Shown: positions 23,859 through 32,707, counted from the first letter of the stretch. The stretch is 39,022 bases of DNA from Candidatus Eisenbacteria bacterium (GCA_005893305.1 VBOZ01000035.1:59567-98588), one strand, 5' to 3'. A program made the numbers and translations. The notes: a model not told the origin generated them from the sequence alone.

Positions 23859-24671
23859 CTAGTTCTTCGGTTTTCTCGCCCGCACCTTCACGGATCGCAC
23901 GGCATCCCACGCGCCGGCTTCCGTCACGGCGCCGGGAAGAAGCTCGGTCCCGACGCCGTACGATTTCTCCTCGACGACCTCGACATCCTCGAAGCCCGCG
24001 TCCGCGACGAGCCGCAGGTAGTCCGCCTTGAGCGCGGCGCCGGCGACGCAGCCGACGTAGGCCTCGACCGACTTCCGTACCTCTTCGGGTAGGGCGCGCG
24101 TCAGCACGATGTCGCTCACCACCATTCGCCCTCCCGGCCGGAGCGCCCGCCACGCCTCGCGAAAGACCTGCGGCTTCTCGGGGGAGAGGTTGATGACGCA
24201 GTTCGAGATGATCACGTCGACGGTCGCGTCCGCGACCGGTAGGTGCTCGATCTCGCCGAGGCGAAACTCCACGTTGGCGAAGCCGCCCTTGGCTGCGTTC
24301 TCACGCGCTCGGGAGAGCATCGCCGGGGTCATGTCGACTCCGATCACGCGCCCGCGGGCGCCCACTTCCCGCGCGGCGAGGAACGCGTCGATCCCCGCGC
24401 CCGAGCCGAGGTCGAGAACCGTCTCTCCAAAGCGGATTTGGGCGTGGGCGAGCGGATTGCCGCATCCCAGCCCAAGGTTCGCGCCTTCGGGAATCGCCTT
24501 CGTCTGCTCCTCGGTGTAGCCGAGCGAGGCGAGCGTCTCCGTCGCGCCGCCCTGGCATCCGCATCCGCATCCGCCGCCTTGTCCGCAGCAGCCCGCGCCG
24601 CTCCCGGCGCCTTCGGCCATCGCGCCATACTTCTCTCGTACCACGTCCCGAATGTCCGTCGTCCCGCTCAT
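23859..24671 (-). CDS. arsM: arsenite S-adenosylmethyltransferase
   Basis: This enzyme methylates arsenite with SAM to detoxify it. It has 270 aa. The SAM motif [16 protein letters not shown] is near 85-100. The three arsenic-binding cysteines of the family are present: Cys70 in GLGCGNP, Cys158 in [12 protein letters not shown] and Cys208 in YVGCVAGA. An N-terminal Cys cluster (CC at 28-29; CGCGC at 35-39) adds a metal-binding appendage. The ATG overlaps the arsR stop by ATGA, with GAGAGGAG upstream, so arsR and arsM form an operon. No arsenite pump or reductase gene is seen nearby. Confidence 0.94.
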   Translation of the reverse strand: MSGTTDIRDVVREKYGAMAEGAGSGAGCCGQGGGCGCGCQGGATETLASLGYTEEQTKAIPEGANLGLGCGNPLAHAQIRFGETVLDLGSGAGIDAFLAAREVGARGRVIGVDMTPAMLSRARENAAKGGFANVEFRLGEIEHLPVADATVDVIISNCVINLSPEKPQVFREAWRALRPGGRMVVSDIVLTRALPEEVRKSVEAYVGCVAGAALKADYLRLVADAGFEDVEVVEEKSYGVGTELLPGAVTEAGAWDAVRSVKVRARKPKN

Positions 24672-25027
24672 GTCCCGCTCCTCTCTTGGCCGGGGGTAAG
24701 CTCCTTCAACAGCGCCGTGAATTTTCGACCTGCCTCGGGCTGCGCGCAGTAGCAGACGCGCGGCCCGTCGATCTCCCCTTGGATCCAGCCCGCTTCCTTG
24801 AGCACCTTGAGGTGCTGGGAGACCGTCGCCTGCGCCCAGGGCAGGCGGTCGACGATGTCGCCGCAGATGCAGTCGCCCCGGGTGAGCAGCAGGCGAAGGA
24901 TCGCGACACGCGCCGGGTGTGCCAGCGCTTTGGCCAACCTCGCCAGGTCGACGTCCTCCCTGGAGCCTCGCCGCCGGCGCTCCGGTCGTACGTTGAGGCG
25001 GATCGTTCGCGCTTCCTGTGGTGCCAT
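24668..25027 (-). CDS. arsR: ArsR-family metalloregulator
   Basis: This 119-aa winged-helix repressor is expected to release DNA when it binds arsenite. [15 protein letters not shown] begins the DNA-binding domain. The ArsR-type metal site is seen as Cys53-x-Cys55 in [12 protein letters not shown], and the recognition helix is [17 protein letters not shown] further CxC (VCYC) near the wing might add ligands. The start at 25027 follows GGGAGG; the frame is open to 25117 but the extra part crosses the promoter. A promoter and inverted repeat lie just upstream, consistent with autoregulation of the arsRM operon. Confidence 0.93.
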   Translation of the reverse strand: MAPQEARTIRLNVRPERRRRGSREDVDLARLAKALAHPARVAILRLLLTRGDCICGDIVDRLPWAQATVSQHLKVLKEAGWIQGEIDGPRVCYCAQPEAGRKFTALLKELTPGQERSGT

Positions 25028-25048
25028 GCGGTCCTCCCTGTGATCGTT

Positions 25049-25066
25049 AATCGCAAATATACGATT
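25049..25066. promoter_or_regulatory. candidate ArsR operator
   Basis: AATCG, eight bases, then CGATT: an inverted repeat around an AT-rich centre covering the -10 box of the arsR promoter. ArsR/SmtB operators commonly have this form, so repressor binding would block polymerase. Assignment rests on position and symmetry. Confidence 0.55.
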
Positions 25067-25084
25067 TAGATGTCCCCGTGTCAA
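25056..25084 (-). promoter_or_regulatory. sigma-70 promoter of arsRM
   Basis: On the minus strand TTGACA (25084-25079), a 17-bp spacer and TATATT (25061-25056) make a near-consensus promoter. Transcription would begin near 25049, about 22 nt before the arsR start codon. The -10 box lies within the inverted repeat. Confidence 0.75.
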
Positions 25085-25115
25085 GCACGATTCGGCAAAA
25101 TGATATCCTTGTGGC

Positions 25116-26057
25116 ATGAACGAATCTTCGACAAGTGCGAGAAGAGACGCCGCCGCGGACTACCGCTCGCTGCGGGAGTCGTTCTGCTCGGTCGACCTTT
25201 CCGCCTGGACGGTTCTTCGGCTCCGCGGGCCCGATACGCGCGCGTTCCTTCAAGGCCTCGCGTCCCAGGATCTCGAATCCGCGCGGGCGGGCGCCGCGCT
25301 CCCATCCTTCTTCTTGAACGAGAAGGGACGCCCGGTCGCCCTCGCATGGGTCGAGCTGGGCGAGGAAGGCTCCAGCGCGCTCGTGATCTCCGACGAAGGG
25401 GCGCGGTCCTCGCTTCGCGCCCATTTCGAACGATTCCGCATCATGGAAGACGTGGAGATCGAGGGGCCCGATGGGATGCCACCTCTGATCGGGATCGCCG
25501 GCCCGAGTCGGAGCCAGCTTCTGCGCGAGATCGCCGGACCGATGCCCGGGGCGGTTTCGATCGAATCGGAGGACCTCTCGTTCCTGCTTCCGCCGCCTGG
25601 CCCCGCGGCGGCCCGCCCGCGGGCTGCTTCCCAGCACTTCGCCGACCCCGCTTCCTTCGAGGCGTGGCGGCTCGCGATCGGGATCCCGCGCACGGGAATC
25701 GACATCGACCTCGACCGGATCGCGACCGAGCTGAGCTTCCCCGGCGCGATCTCGCTCACGAAGGGCTGCTACGTGGGGCAGGAGATCGTGGCCAGAACTT
25801 CGAACCGGGGCCAGGTCCGGCGCCACCGCGTCGGGTTCCGCTTCGATTGGGACGGGAGGCCGATCGCGGCGCGCACCGAGCTTCGCGCCGGAGGGGTTGC
25901 GGCGGGCTATGTCACGAGCACCGCGCCCGAGCCGGGCACGGACCAGGGAATCGGGATGGGATATTTGACGGCGGAGGCGCTCGGGAGCTCCGCCGAGGTG
26001 GACGCGATCGAAGGATCCACGACGAGGCGAGTGCGCCCGTCGCCCTGGCCACTCTAG
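25116..26057 (+). CDS. ygfZ: YgfZ/GcvT-like folate-binding protein
   Basis: This 313-aa protein belongs to the aminomethyltransferase-like folate-binding family. The family signature is [20 protein letters not shown] (about 216-235), with the conserved Cys of the YgfZ motif. The N-terminal [20 protein letters not shown] segment is also typical. YgfZ helps iron-sulfur cluster enzymes; that role is known for the family and only inferred here. The ATG at 25116 has no clear ribosome-binding site. It is divergent from arsR and convergent with the histidine kinase gene. It is probably a housekeeping gene beside the ars operon. Confidence 0.88.
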   Translation: MNESSTSARRDAAADYRSLRESFCSVDLSAWTVLRLRGPDTRAFLQGLASQDLESARAGAALPSFFLNEKGRPVALAWVELGEEGSSALVISDEGARSSLRAHFERFRIMEDVEIEGPDGMPPLIGIAGPSRSQLLREIAGPMPGAVSIESEDLSFLLPPPGPAAARPRAASQHFADPASFEAWRLAIGIPRTGIDIDLDRIATELSFPGAISLTKGCYVGQEIVARTSNRGQVRRHRVGFRFDWDGRPIAARTELRAGGVAAGYVTSTAPEPGTDQGIGMGYLTAEALGSSAEVDAIEGSTTRRVRPSPWPL

Positions 26058-26096
26058 GCAACGGCATCGCAGCCCGCGGGCCCGCACCCCCTACCG

Positions 26097-27575
26097 CTAC
26101 GGACCGGCCGCGGGCAGCTCCACGATGATCCTCAATCCGTGCGGAGCGTGCGTCTCGGCGCGGACCGTGCCCCCGTGGCGCTCCACGATCTCGCGCACGA
26201 TCGCGAGCCCGAGCCCGGAGCCGTTTTCATCGCGCGGCCCAGCCTGCTCCGCCGCGCGCGGCGCCCGGTAGAACCGTTCGAACACATGCGGCAGATCCTC
26301 CCGCGAGACGCCGGGCCCGTCGTCCGTGACGCTCAACCGAAAGCGAACAACGGCGCCATCGCCGACCGGAACAAGCTCAAGATCCACCGTTCCGCCTTCC
26401 GGGACGTACCGGAGCGCGTTCCCCAGCAGGTTTTCCAAGACTTGCTCCAGCCGGTGACCGTCGGCCACGACGCGGGCCCGATCCGCAGAGTCGCGCCACT
26501 TCAATGTGAGGCCCGCCGCGCGAAATCGCGGTGCGAATCGGTCGCTGGTGTTCCGGCAGAGCGCCGCCCAGTCGAGCGTCTCGAGGTGGAGGGGTGAGGC
26601 CCCGGCCTCCAGGCGCGCCAGGTCGAAGAGGTCACGGGTTAGCCGGTCGAGCCGGCGCGCCTCCTCGAGCACTCCCCGCACGTAGCCCGTCCGCTCTTGC
26701 TCGGACAGGGAAACCTCGGGATTGAGCATCGTCTCCGCGGTGCCTCGTATCGACGTCAGCGGGGTCGCAAGCTCGTGCGTGATGTCGGCGAAGAGACGGC
26801 GCCGCTGGCGCTCATTCTCCTCGAGCTGCGCCCGCGCCTCCGCGAGGCGTTCGGTCATGCGGTCGAGCCGCGTCGCGATCCGCCCGATCTCATCCCCGCT
26901 CGAATCGCCGATCCGCGCCGAGAGATCGCCTTCGGCCACCAGGGCCGCGAACTTCTCGATGGACCGGAGCCTCCGCGAAAGGAGACGCACGATGACAAGG
27001 CCCGAGATGGCCGACGCGATGACCGAGATCGGGAGGAAGAGAAGCGACGTGGGCGAGTCGAAGCCCCAGGGACGGCCGCGCGGGAACGACAGACGGATGA
27101 CGAATACTTCACCCACGACTCGACCCCCTCGCTGCACGGGGCGCTTCGCGAGGATCTCGAAGCGCGTCGGCGCCCGAGCGAATCCCGTGCGGCCCTGCAC
27201 CTCGATCACGCCGCGGGGCGAAGCAGGAGTCTGGAGCACCTTCGCGATCAGGTCTGATCGGCTCGGTGGGTCGCTCGCCACCATGCCGTCCGACCGCCGG
27301 AACGCGATCCAGTCGGGACGCCCGCCCATGGCGGCGCGCCGCTTCGTCAGAAGCGAGTCCACATCGGCCACGCCAAGGCTATCGTTCGCGCTCGAGACGT
27401 CCGACGCCGTGCTCACCGCGACCAGCTCGGCCCGCGATCGGGCCTCTCGCGCCTCCATCGGCTGAATCACCGTCATCGCGACGAGCCATTGGAGGAGCGT
27501 GCCCAGCGCGGCCGTGAGGAGGAAGACGGCCGCCACGGTCCAGACGAGGCTCCGCTTGCGCGCTCCCGGCGTCAC
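26097..27575 (-). CDS. two-component sensor histidine kinase
   Basis: This membrane sensor kinase has 492 aa. The first membrane segment is about 11-33, an extracytoplasmic sensor region follows, and the second segment is about 177-198. A HAMP domain (about 199-250) leads to the H box FADITHELATPL with His267. The N box is LENLLGNALRYVPEGG, and the G boxes are VTDDGPGVS and GSGLGLAIV. It is of the BaeS/CusS-like type. The start is a GTG overlapping the regulator stop (GTGA). The frame is open far upstream, but that part is the regulator gene read out of frame. The stimulus is unknown; the divergent export operon is the likely target. Confidence 0.93.
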   Translation of the reverse strand: MTPGARKRSLVWTVAAVFLLTAALGTLLQWLVAMTVIQPMEAREARSRAELVAVSTASDVSSANDSLGVADVDSLLTKRRAAMGGRPDWIAFRRSDGMVASDPPSRSDLIAKVLQTPASPRGVIEVQGRTGFARAPTRFEILAKRPVQRGGRVVGEVFVIRLSFPRGRPWGFDSPTSLLFLPISVIASAISGLVIVRLLSRRLRSIEKFAALVAEGDLSARIGDSSGDEIGRIATRLDRMTERLAEARAQLEENERQRRRLFADITHELATPLTSIRGTAETMLNPEVSLSEQERTGYVRGVLEEARRLDRLTRDLFDLARLEAGASPLHLETLDWAALCRNTSDRFAPRFRAAGLTLKWRDSADRARVVADGHRLEQVLENLLGNALRYVPEGGTVDLELVPVGDGAVVRFRLSVTDDGPGVSREDLPHVFERFYRAPRAAEQAGPRDENGSGLGLAIVREIVERHGGTVRAETHAPHGLRIIVELPAAGP

Positions 27576-28261
27576 GGTGCGCCGGGCTCGGAAAACCGGT
27601 ACCCGGCGCCCCAGACCGTCTCCACGTAGCGGGGCTTGGCGGGATCCGGCTCGACCTTTCGCCGCACGCGGCTCACGAGGCTGTCGATCGAGCGGTCGTC
27701 GACGACGCGGCCGCTCCCCCACACGTGCTCGAGCAGTGCCTCGCGGCTGAACACGCGGCCGGGCCGGGACGCCAAGAAGTAGAGGAGATCGAACTCGAGC
27801 GTTGTGAGGGGTACGGGAGTGCCGTTCCGGTCCACGGTCCGGCGCGCCGGATCGATCGTCAACCCGGCCAGGGTCAGGGTTTGCTCGCGGACCGCCCCGG
27901 TCGAGCGCCGGAGGAGCGCGCGGACACGCGCGATCAGCTCGGCCGTGCTGAACGGCTTCGTGATGTAGTCGTCGGCGCCCACCTCGAAGCCCAGCACCTT
28001 GTCGCTCTCGCTGCTCCGCGCGGTCACGATGAGAATCGGAACGTCGCTCTCCTTTCGGATGCGGCGCGTCACCTCCAGCCCGTCTACCCCAGCAAGGCCG
28101 AGGTCGAGCACGACCAGAGCGGGCTTGAGCCGCACGAAGTCCGCGAGCGCGCGGCCGCCGTCGGCGGAGTGGTGGCACGTATACCCGGCGGCTTCGAGAT
28201 TGCGGACGATCAGCTCGGCGATGCGGCCGTCGTCCTCGACGATCAGGACCTGCTGGCTCAT
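27572..28261 (-). CDS. OmpR-family response regulator
   Basis: This 229-aa regulator has an N-terminal receiver domain with acidic residues in VEDDGRIAE, phospho-acceptor Asp53 in VVLDLGLAG, and the conserved Lys in ITKPFSTAEL. The C-terminal winged helix ends SRVRRKVEPDPAKPRYVETV, then WGAGYRF. The start at 28261 is preceded by a CCGGA box and begins the first receiver strand (MSQQVLIVEDD). Two direct-repeat elements with 11-bp period lie upstream and are probable binding sites for this protein. It is co-translated with the histidine kinase. Confidence 0.94.
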   Translation of the reverse strand: MSQQVLIVEDDGRIAELIVRNLEAAGYTCHHSADGGRALADFVRLKPALVVLDLGLAGVDGLEVTRRIRKESDVPILIVTARSSESDKVLGFEVGADDYITKPFSTAELIARVRALLRRSTGAVREQTLTLAGLTIDPARRTVDRNGTPVPLTTLEFDLLYFLASRPGRVFSREALLEHVWGSGRVVDDRSIDSLVSRVRRKVEPDPAKPRYVETVWGAGYRFSEPGAP

Positions 28262-28282
28262 GTCCGGAGAATACCCGGAAAT

Positions 28283-28300
28283 CGTGGCAAAAGTGTGGCG
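28283..28300 (+). promoter_or_regulatory. direct-repeat site 1 for an OmpR-type regulator
   Basis: CGTGGCA-N4-TGTGGCG: two 7-bp half-sites whose starts are 11 bp apart, the spacing used by tandem OmpR/PhoB-type regulators. It lies 22-39 bp before the regulator's own start codon, suggesting autoregulation. Confidence 0.5.
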
Positions 28301-28362
28301 TAGGCAAGGGGAAGGCGTGAACTTTGCGGTAATTCGAGGGCCGCATGACTTTGCCTGGTCCG

Positions 28363-28380
28363 TGTCACAGATTTGCCACA
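28363..28380 (-). promoter_or_regulatory. direct-repeat site 2 for an OmpR-type regulator
   Basis: On the minus strand TGTGGCA-N4-TGTGACA, the same half-site and 11-bp period as site 1. It lies 10 bp upstream of a TCTAAT -10-like hexamer (28391-28396) in front of the export operon. It would thus cover the poor -35 region, as activator sites of this family do. Its orientation is opposite to the operon, a point against a simple PhoB-like model. Confidence 0.5.
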
Positions 28381-28442
28381 CGCGATGAGGTCTAATGGCG
28401 TGAAGCAGGGAGCAACGGGGTCCGATCTATGGAGGAGTGCCA

Positions 28443-28520
28443 ATGATGCCCGTAATCAAGACGGTGGGGCTATCCATAGTTTCGTCCGATGCGCCGACGG
28501 CCCGCGGGGTCACGGTATGA
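28443..28520 (+). CDS. 25-codon leader ORF coupled to the TolC-like gene
   Basis: A short ORF starts at ATG 28443 (a second ATG follows at once) after a very strong GGAGGAG box with 5 nt spacing. It encodes 25 residues beginning MMPVIKTVGLSIV. Its TGA overlaps the ATG of the TolC-like gene, which itself has only a poor ribosome-binding site. The layout fits translational coupling or a regulatory leader peptide. No signal peptide or known motif is seen. Confidence 0.4.
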   Translation: MMPVIKTVGLSIVSSDAPTARGVTV

Positions 28521-29902
28521 AGGCAGCGCGAGTGTTCATCGCCGCGGCGATCGCGATCGCAGCTTGCGCCGCGCTTGCCGGCAGCGCCCGAGCCGCGTCC
28601 CCGGACAGCACGGCCGCCGCGCAGGCGGACGGCCCGTGGGTCGTCGCGTCGGATTCCATGGCGCGCCCCATCTCGCTTTCCGAAGCCCTGGAGCTGGCGC
28701 AGCGGAATTCGCCCCAGGCGGTCCAGGCGCGCGGCCAGACGAGAACCGCCGCGGCCGGATCGCGCTCGGCTGTCGCGGCATTCATACCGAACGTCAGTGT
28801 CTCGGCGGGGGCGACGCGCCAGTACGCCTCCGGGAGCCGGACGCGGGTCGAGAACGGCCAGGTGATCACGCTCCCGGACGAGCCGTGGTCCATGAGCGCG
28901 GGTCTCGGCGCGAACGTCCAGCTCTTCGACGGCGGGAAGCGGCTCTTCGACCTGCAGCAGGCGCGGGCGAACGTGGGGGTCGCGGCGGCCAACGAAACGA
29001 ACCAGCGCTTTCAGGTGGCCCTGGACGTGAAGCAGCAGTACTTCAATGTCTTGGCGGCGCGCGAATCGGAGAGCGCCGCGCGCGCGCAGCTGAGTCAGGC
29101 GGAGGAAGCGCTCCGATTCGCCCTGGCACGGGTCCGGGCCCGCACGGCGACCCGGTCAGACTCGCTCCGAGCCGAGATCCAGATGGGGAACGCGCGCGTC
29201 GCCGTCTTGACCGCGCGGACGACGCTGGAGTCCGCGATCGCCTCCCTCACGCGCGTGGTCGGGAGCCCGTCGCCGGTAACAGCGTTGGGCGAAGACGAGC
29301 CCGCCGCCCTCCAATTGGCGGTCGAGGGAGAGGCGCTTCGATCGATGGCGGAGAACGGCCCCTTGGTGAAGGAGGCAAAGTCCCAGCTGGACGCCGCGCG
29401 AGCGGGAAAGCGGGGCTCTTGGACAAGCTACCTGCCCTCACTGACGGCCAGCTACTCCCGCAGCGGCAACGGAAGCGGGACCGATCTGGCTTTCGACCCG
29501 CAGGGGTACTCGTACTCGGGCTCGCTCCGCCTATCCGCCTCGTTCCCGCTGTTCGATCAACTGGGCCGAGAGGAACAGGTGGTGCGCGCGAGCACGGCGA
29601 TGGACAACGCGGAGGCGTTGCTACGCGACGCCCGATTGGGAGCGCTGGAGAGCCTCTCGCGCTCCATAGGAGCGTTTCGGTCGGCGGGGCAGCGTGTGGC
29701 GGCTCAACAGGCAACCGTCGTCGCGGCCGAGGAGGACCTACGGGTGCAGCAGCAGCGATACGCCGCCGGCAACTCAACGCTCCTCGACGTGTTGACGTCG
29801 CAGACGCAGTTGGACCAGGCGCGGCAGGCGCTGATTCAGGCCCGGTATGACCAGCGGATCGCCAAAGCGGAGCTGGAAGCGCTGGTCGGCAGGGATCTCT
29901 AG
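28517..29902 (+). CDS. TolC-family outer membrane efflux protein
   Basis: This 461-aa outer membrane channel subunit starts at 28517 with a signal peptide (VFIAAAIAIAACAALAGSAR). Two repeated OEP halves follow, rich in long helices: SLSEALELAQRNSPQAV near the N-terminus, and DLRVQQQRYAAGNSTLLDVL near the C-terminus. The motif RYAAGNSTLLDVLTSQTQL is typical of TolC proteins. It is the first full-length gene of an export operon with the adaptor (57 bp downstream) and a MacB-like permease. Together they could form a tripartite system spanning both membranes. Substrate unknown. Confidence 0.92.
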   Translation: MKAARVFIAAAIAIAACAALAGSARAASPDSTAAAQADGPWVVASDSMARPISLSEALELAQRNSPQAVQARGQTRTAAAGSRSAVAAFIPNVSVSAGATRQYASGSRTRVENGQVITLPDEPWSMSAGLGANVQLFDGGKRLFDLQQARANVGVAAANETNQRFQVALDVKQQYFNVLAARESESAARAQLSQAEEALRFALARVRARTATRSDSLRAEIQMGNARVAVLTARTTLESAIASLTRVVGSPSPVTALGEDEPAALQLAVEGEALRSMAENGPLVKEAKSQLDAARAGKRGSWTSYLPSLTASYSRSGNGSGTDLAFDPQGYSYSGSLRLSASFPLFDQLGREEQVVRASTAMDNAEALLRDARLGALESLSRSIGAFRSAGQRVAAQQATVVAAEEDLRVQQQRYAAGNSTLLDVLTSQTQLDQARQALIQARYDQRIAKAELEALVGRDL

Positions 29903-29958
29903 AACTCATCCGGCTCGGAGCGCATCCGCGTCTCGCGAGCGACCGAAGGGAGAATGAA

Positions 29959-31482
29959 GTGAACCAAACGTCGTCCCGTCCGTGGATACGCCGCTGGGCG
30001 TGGCCGCTCGTGGGCGTGATCCTGATCGCGGGGGCCGTCGCCGCGCGCTCGCGTTTGATCCGTTCCGCGCCGAAGATCGCCGTGACCTACGAAACCGTGG
30101 GACGGAGAGACATCACCATGTCGGTGGAATCGAACGGATCGGTCGAGCCGATCGACTTGGTGGAGGTGAAGTCGAAGGCGTCGGGCCAAATCTTGAAGAT
30201 GCCCGTCCAGGTGGGATCGGTGGTCAAGAGCGGCGACCTGTTGGCGCAGATCGACAAGGTGGATGTGCAGAACCAGTACGATCAGGCCGCGGCGGCGCTC
30301 CAGGCGGCCCAGACCAAGGTGACCATTTCGACCGCTCAGAAGAAACGTTCCGACGATCTCTTTGCGAGCCAGGTCATCACGGCCGAGGAGCACGAGGCTG
30401 CCATGCTGGATCTCGCGAACTCGCAATCCCAGCTGGTGAAGGCTCGGACCGACCTCGACATCGCGCGGCAGCGCCTGGCGGATGCCACGGTGCGCGCGCC
30501 GATCGCGGGCACGGTGCTGGCCCAGCCGGTTTCGGTCGGGCAGGTGATCTCCTCGGCGACGTCGTCGGTGAGCGGGGGCACGACGCTGCTCCAGATGGCG
30601 GACCTGAGGCGCGTGCGCATTCGCGCGCTCGTGGCCGAGTCCGACATCGGATCCGTTCATCCGGAGCAAGAGGCGTCGGTCACGGTCGATGCCTACCCCC
30701 AGAGAACGTTTCGCGGCGTCGTCGAGAAGATCGAGCCGCAGGCGGTCGTCCAGCAGTCGGTGACCATGTTCCCGGTGCTCGTCTCCATCTCGAACGAGGA
30801 CGGAGTGCTCCTGCCCGGAATGAACGGCGAGGTAACGGTGGTCGCCGATCAGCGCCAGAACGCGCTCGCGGTGTCGCTCGATGCGCTCCGGACGATGAAG
30901 GAGCTTCCGGTGGTGGCGAAAGCCCTGGGCCTGGATCCGGATTCGTTGCAGCTGGCGCTCCGGGCCCAACGGGCGGCCCGTGCGGGCGGCGCGGCCGGCG
31001 ACAGCACGGGCGGATCTCGAGGCGACCGCCTTGCCGGCGGCGGGCGCGGAACCGGCGGAGGCGGAACGGCCGGCGGCACTCGTGACTGGCGCGCACAGCG
31101 CGCGGCACGCGGCGGTGGTGGCCCCTTGAGAGGAGGCGCCGCCGGTGGTGCGCGCGCCGCGGGCGACTCCGCCCCCTCGAGCGCGCGGAGCAGAGCGCAG
31201 GCCATGATCGCGTTCGCGAGGACGGACAAAGGCTTGGAGCTTCGGATCGTGCGTGTGGGCCTGAGTGACTTCGACTACATGGAGGTCCTCGGCGGCCTCA
31301 AGGAGGGCGATCAGGTCGCGATGTTGAGCGTGGCTCTCCTCGAGGCGCAGCGCGCCGAGAGCATCAACCAGATCCGCCAGCGGGTATCAGGGGGTGTAAC
31401 CGGAGTCGGTGGCGGTGGTGGCGGAGGCGCAGGTGGGCGCGGTGCCGGCGGTGGAAGCGGCGGCCCGCCAGGGGGACGCTAG
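29959..31482 (+). CDS. macA: MacA/HlyD-type periplasmic adaptor with Gly-rich insert
   Basis: This 507-aa membrane fusion protein starts at a GTG after AAGGGAG. A membrane anchor covers about 15-30. The biotinyl-lipoyl-like half-motif VKSKASGQILKMPVQVGSVV is at about 70-90. A helical hairpin follows (about 100-175), and then the second lipoyl half and beta-barrel (RAPIAGTVLAQPVSVGQVI). Residues about 341-412 are an unusual Gly/Arg/Ala-rich insert lying between the barrel and a final domain (KGLELRIVRVGLSDFDYMEV). The last 30 residues are also Gly-rich. Known MacA proteins lack these stretches. It is 1 bp before the permease gene. Confidence 0.9.
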   Translation: MNQTSSRPWIRRWAWPLVGVILIAGAVAARSRLIRSAPKIAVTYETVGRRDITMSVESNGSVEPIDLVEVKSKASGQILKMPVQVGSVVKSGDLLAQIDKVDVQNQYDQAAAALQAAQTKVTISTAQKKRSDDLFASQVITAEEHEAAMLDLANSQSQLVKARTDLDIARQRLADATVRAPIAGTVLAQPVSVGQVISSATSSVSGGTTLLQMADLRRVRIRALVAESDIGSVHPEQEASVTVDAYPQRTFRGVVEKIEPQAVVQQSVTMFPVLVSISNEDGVLLPGMNGEVTVVADQRQNALAVSLDALRTMKELPVVAKALGLDPDSLQLALRAQRAARAGGAAGDSTGGSRGDRLAGGGRGTGGGGTAGGTRDWRAQRAARGGGGPLRGGAAGGARAAGDSAPSSARSRAQAMIAFARTDKGLELRIVRVGLSDFDYMEVLGGLKEGDQVAMLSVALLEAQRAESINQIRQRVSGGVTGVGGGGGGGAGGRGAGGGSGGPPGGR

Positions 31483-31483
31483 C

Positions 31484-32707
31484 ATGCTCGTCGGCGAAAC
31501 GGTGACGGTGGCCCTCGAAGCGCTTCGTGCGAACCGGCTTCGTTCCTTTCTCACGATGCTCGGCATCGTGATCGGCGTCGCGGCCGTCATCGCCATGGTC
31601 GCGCTCGGACGTGGAGCCGAGCAGGCCGTGAACGAGCGCATCGCCGCGCTCGGCACCACCCTTCTCAACGTGACGCCCGGGCAGGCGCGAGGGACCGGAG
31701 GCATCGCATCCGCGACGGATCGCGCGGACCTGACCCTGGCCGACGGGACCGCGATCGAGGATCGCGGCCAGTACGTGCTCGCGGTCCAGCCCGAGATGTC
31801 GCGCCAGCTTCAGATCCAGTACGGAAGCCAGAACGTCAACACGACGGTCGTGGGCACCTCCGCGAATTACCTCGAGGTCCGGCATTTCGACCTCGCGGCG
31901 GGAAGGATGTTCTCGTCTGGCGAGGACGCCGCGAGCCGGCGGGTCCTGGTCATGGGCTCGGAGGTGGCGGACGGCCTCGGAGTCATCTCGCCCGACGCGA
32001 TCGTCGGCGAAACGGTCCGCGTGAACGGCGTGCAGTTCGATGTCATCGGCGTCCTGGTGTCCAAGGGACAGGGCGCCGGATTCGGGAATCCCGACGACCA
32101 GGTCCTGATCCCCGTGCGCACCGCGCAGGACCGCGTCATCGGAGGAGACCGGCTCCGGTCGATCAACCTCCTGGCAACGTCCGAACGCGACCTTCCGCTG
32201 ACCATGGCGGAAGTGCAGAAAATCCTGAGACGGGAGCATCGGCTTCGCCCGGGGCAAGCCGACGACTTTCGAATTCGCAATCAGAGCGATTTCCTGACGA
32301 CCCTCGGCGAGACGAGACAGACGTTCACGCTCCTCCTGGCGGGGATCGCGGCCGTGAGCCTCTTCGTGGGGGGAATCGGCATCATGAACATCATGCTGGT
32401 CTCGGTGACCGAGAGGACACGCGAGATCGGCGTTAGAAAAGCTCTCGGGGCGACCCAGGAGACCATCCTCGCCCAGTTCCTCATCGAGGCGGTCGTCCTC
32501 TGCATGCTGGGCGGGATCGCTGGAATCGCCATCGGTGGAGGCACCGCGGTTCTACTTCGCGTGGCGTTTGGAATGAACACCGCCGTCGATCCCAGCTCGA
32601 TCGTCGTGGCGTTTCTCTTCTCCGCCGCGGTGGGTTTGGGCTTCGGCGTCTGGCCCGCCAAGCGCGCGGCGGCCCTCGACCCGATCGAGGCGTTGCGGTA
32701 CGAGTAG
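31484..32707 (+). CDS. MacB/FtsX-type ABC transporter permease
   Basis: This 407-aa permease starts at 31484. The first membrane helix is in LRSFLTMLGIVIGVAAVIAM. A large MacB-type periplasmic domain follows, and three more helices lie near the C-terminus (LLLAGIAAVSLFVGGIGIMN; EAVVLCMLGGIAGIAIGG; VVAFLFSAAVGLGFGVWPA). The FtsX motif ERTREIGVRKALGAT is present. The ATPase domain that is fused in E. coli MacB is absent, and no separate ATPase gene lies in the operon. The nucleotide-binding partner must be encoded elsewhere. It ends the tolC-like/adaptor/permease operon. Confidence 0.92.
   Translation: MLVGETVTVALEALRANRLRSFLTMLGIVIGVAAVIAMVALGRGAEQAVNERIAALGTTLLNVTPGQARGTGGIASATDRADLTLADGTAIEDRGQYVLAVQPEMSRQLQIQYGSQNVNTTVVGTSANYLEVRHFDLAAGRMFSSGEDAASRRVLVMGSEVADGLGVISPDAIVGETVRVNGVQFDVIGVLVSKGQGAGFGNPDDQVLIPVRTAQDRVIGGDRLRSINLLATSERDLPLTMAEVQKILRREHRLRPGQADDFRIRNQSDFLTTLGETRQTFTLLLAGIAAVSLFVGGIGIMNIMLVSVTERTREIGVRKALGATQETILAQFLIEAVVLCMLGGIAGIAIGGGTAVLLRVAFGMNTAVDPSSIVVAFLFSAAVGLGFGVWPAKRAAALDPIEALRYE

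Noticed and set aside
25081-25115. Promoter and leaderless start for the YgfZ-like gene (TATCCT near 25104)
   Set aside because: No acceptable -35 box at the right distance; it could not be supported.
27576-28346. In-frame upstream extension of the histidine kinase (about 257 codons)
   Set aside because: It is the response regulator gene read out of frame. The GTG at 27575 overlapping the regulator stop is the sensible start.
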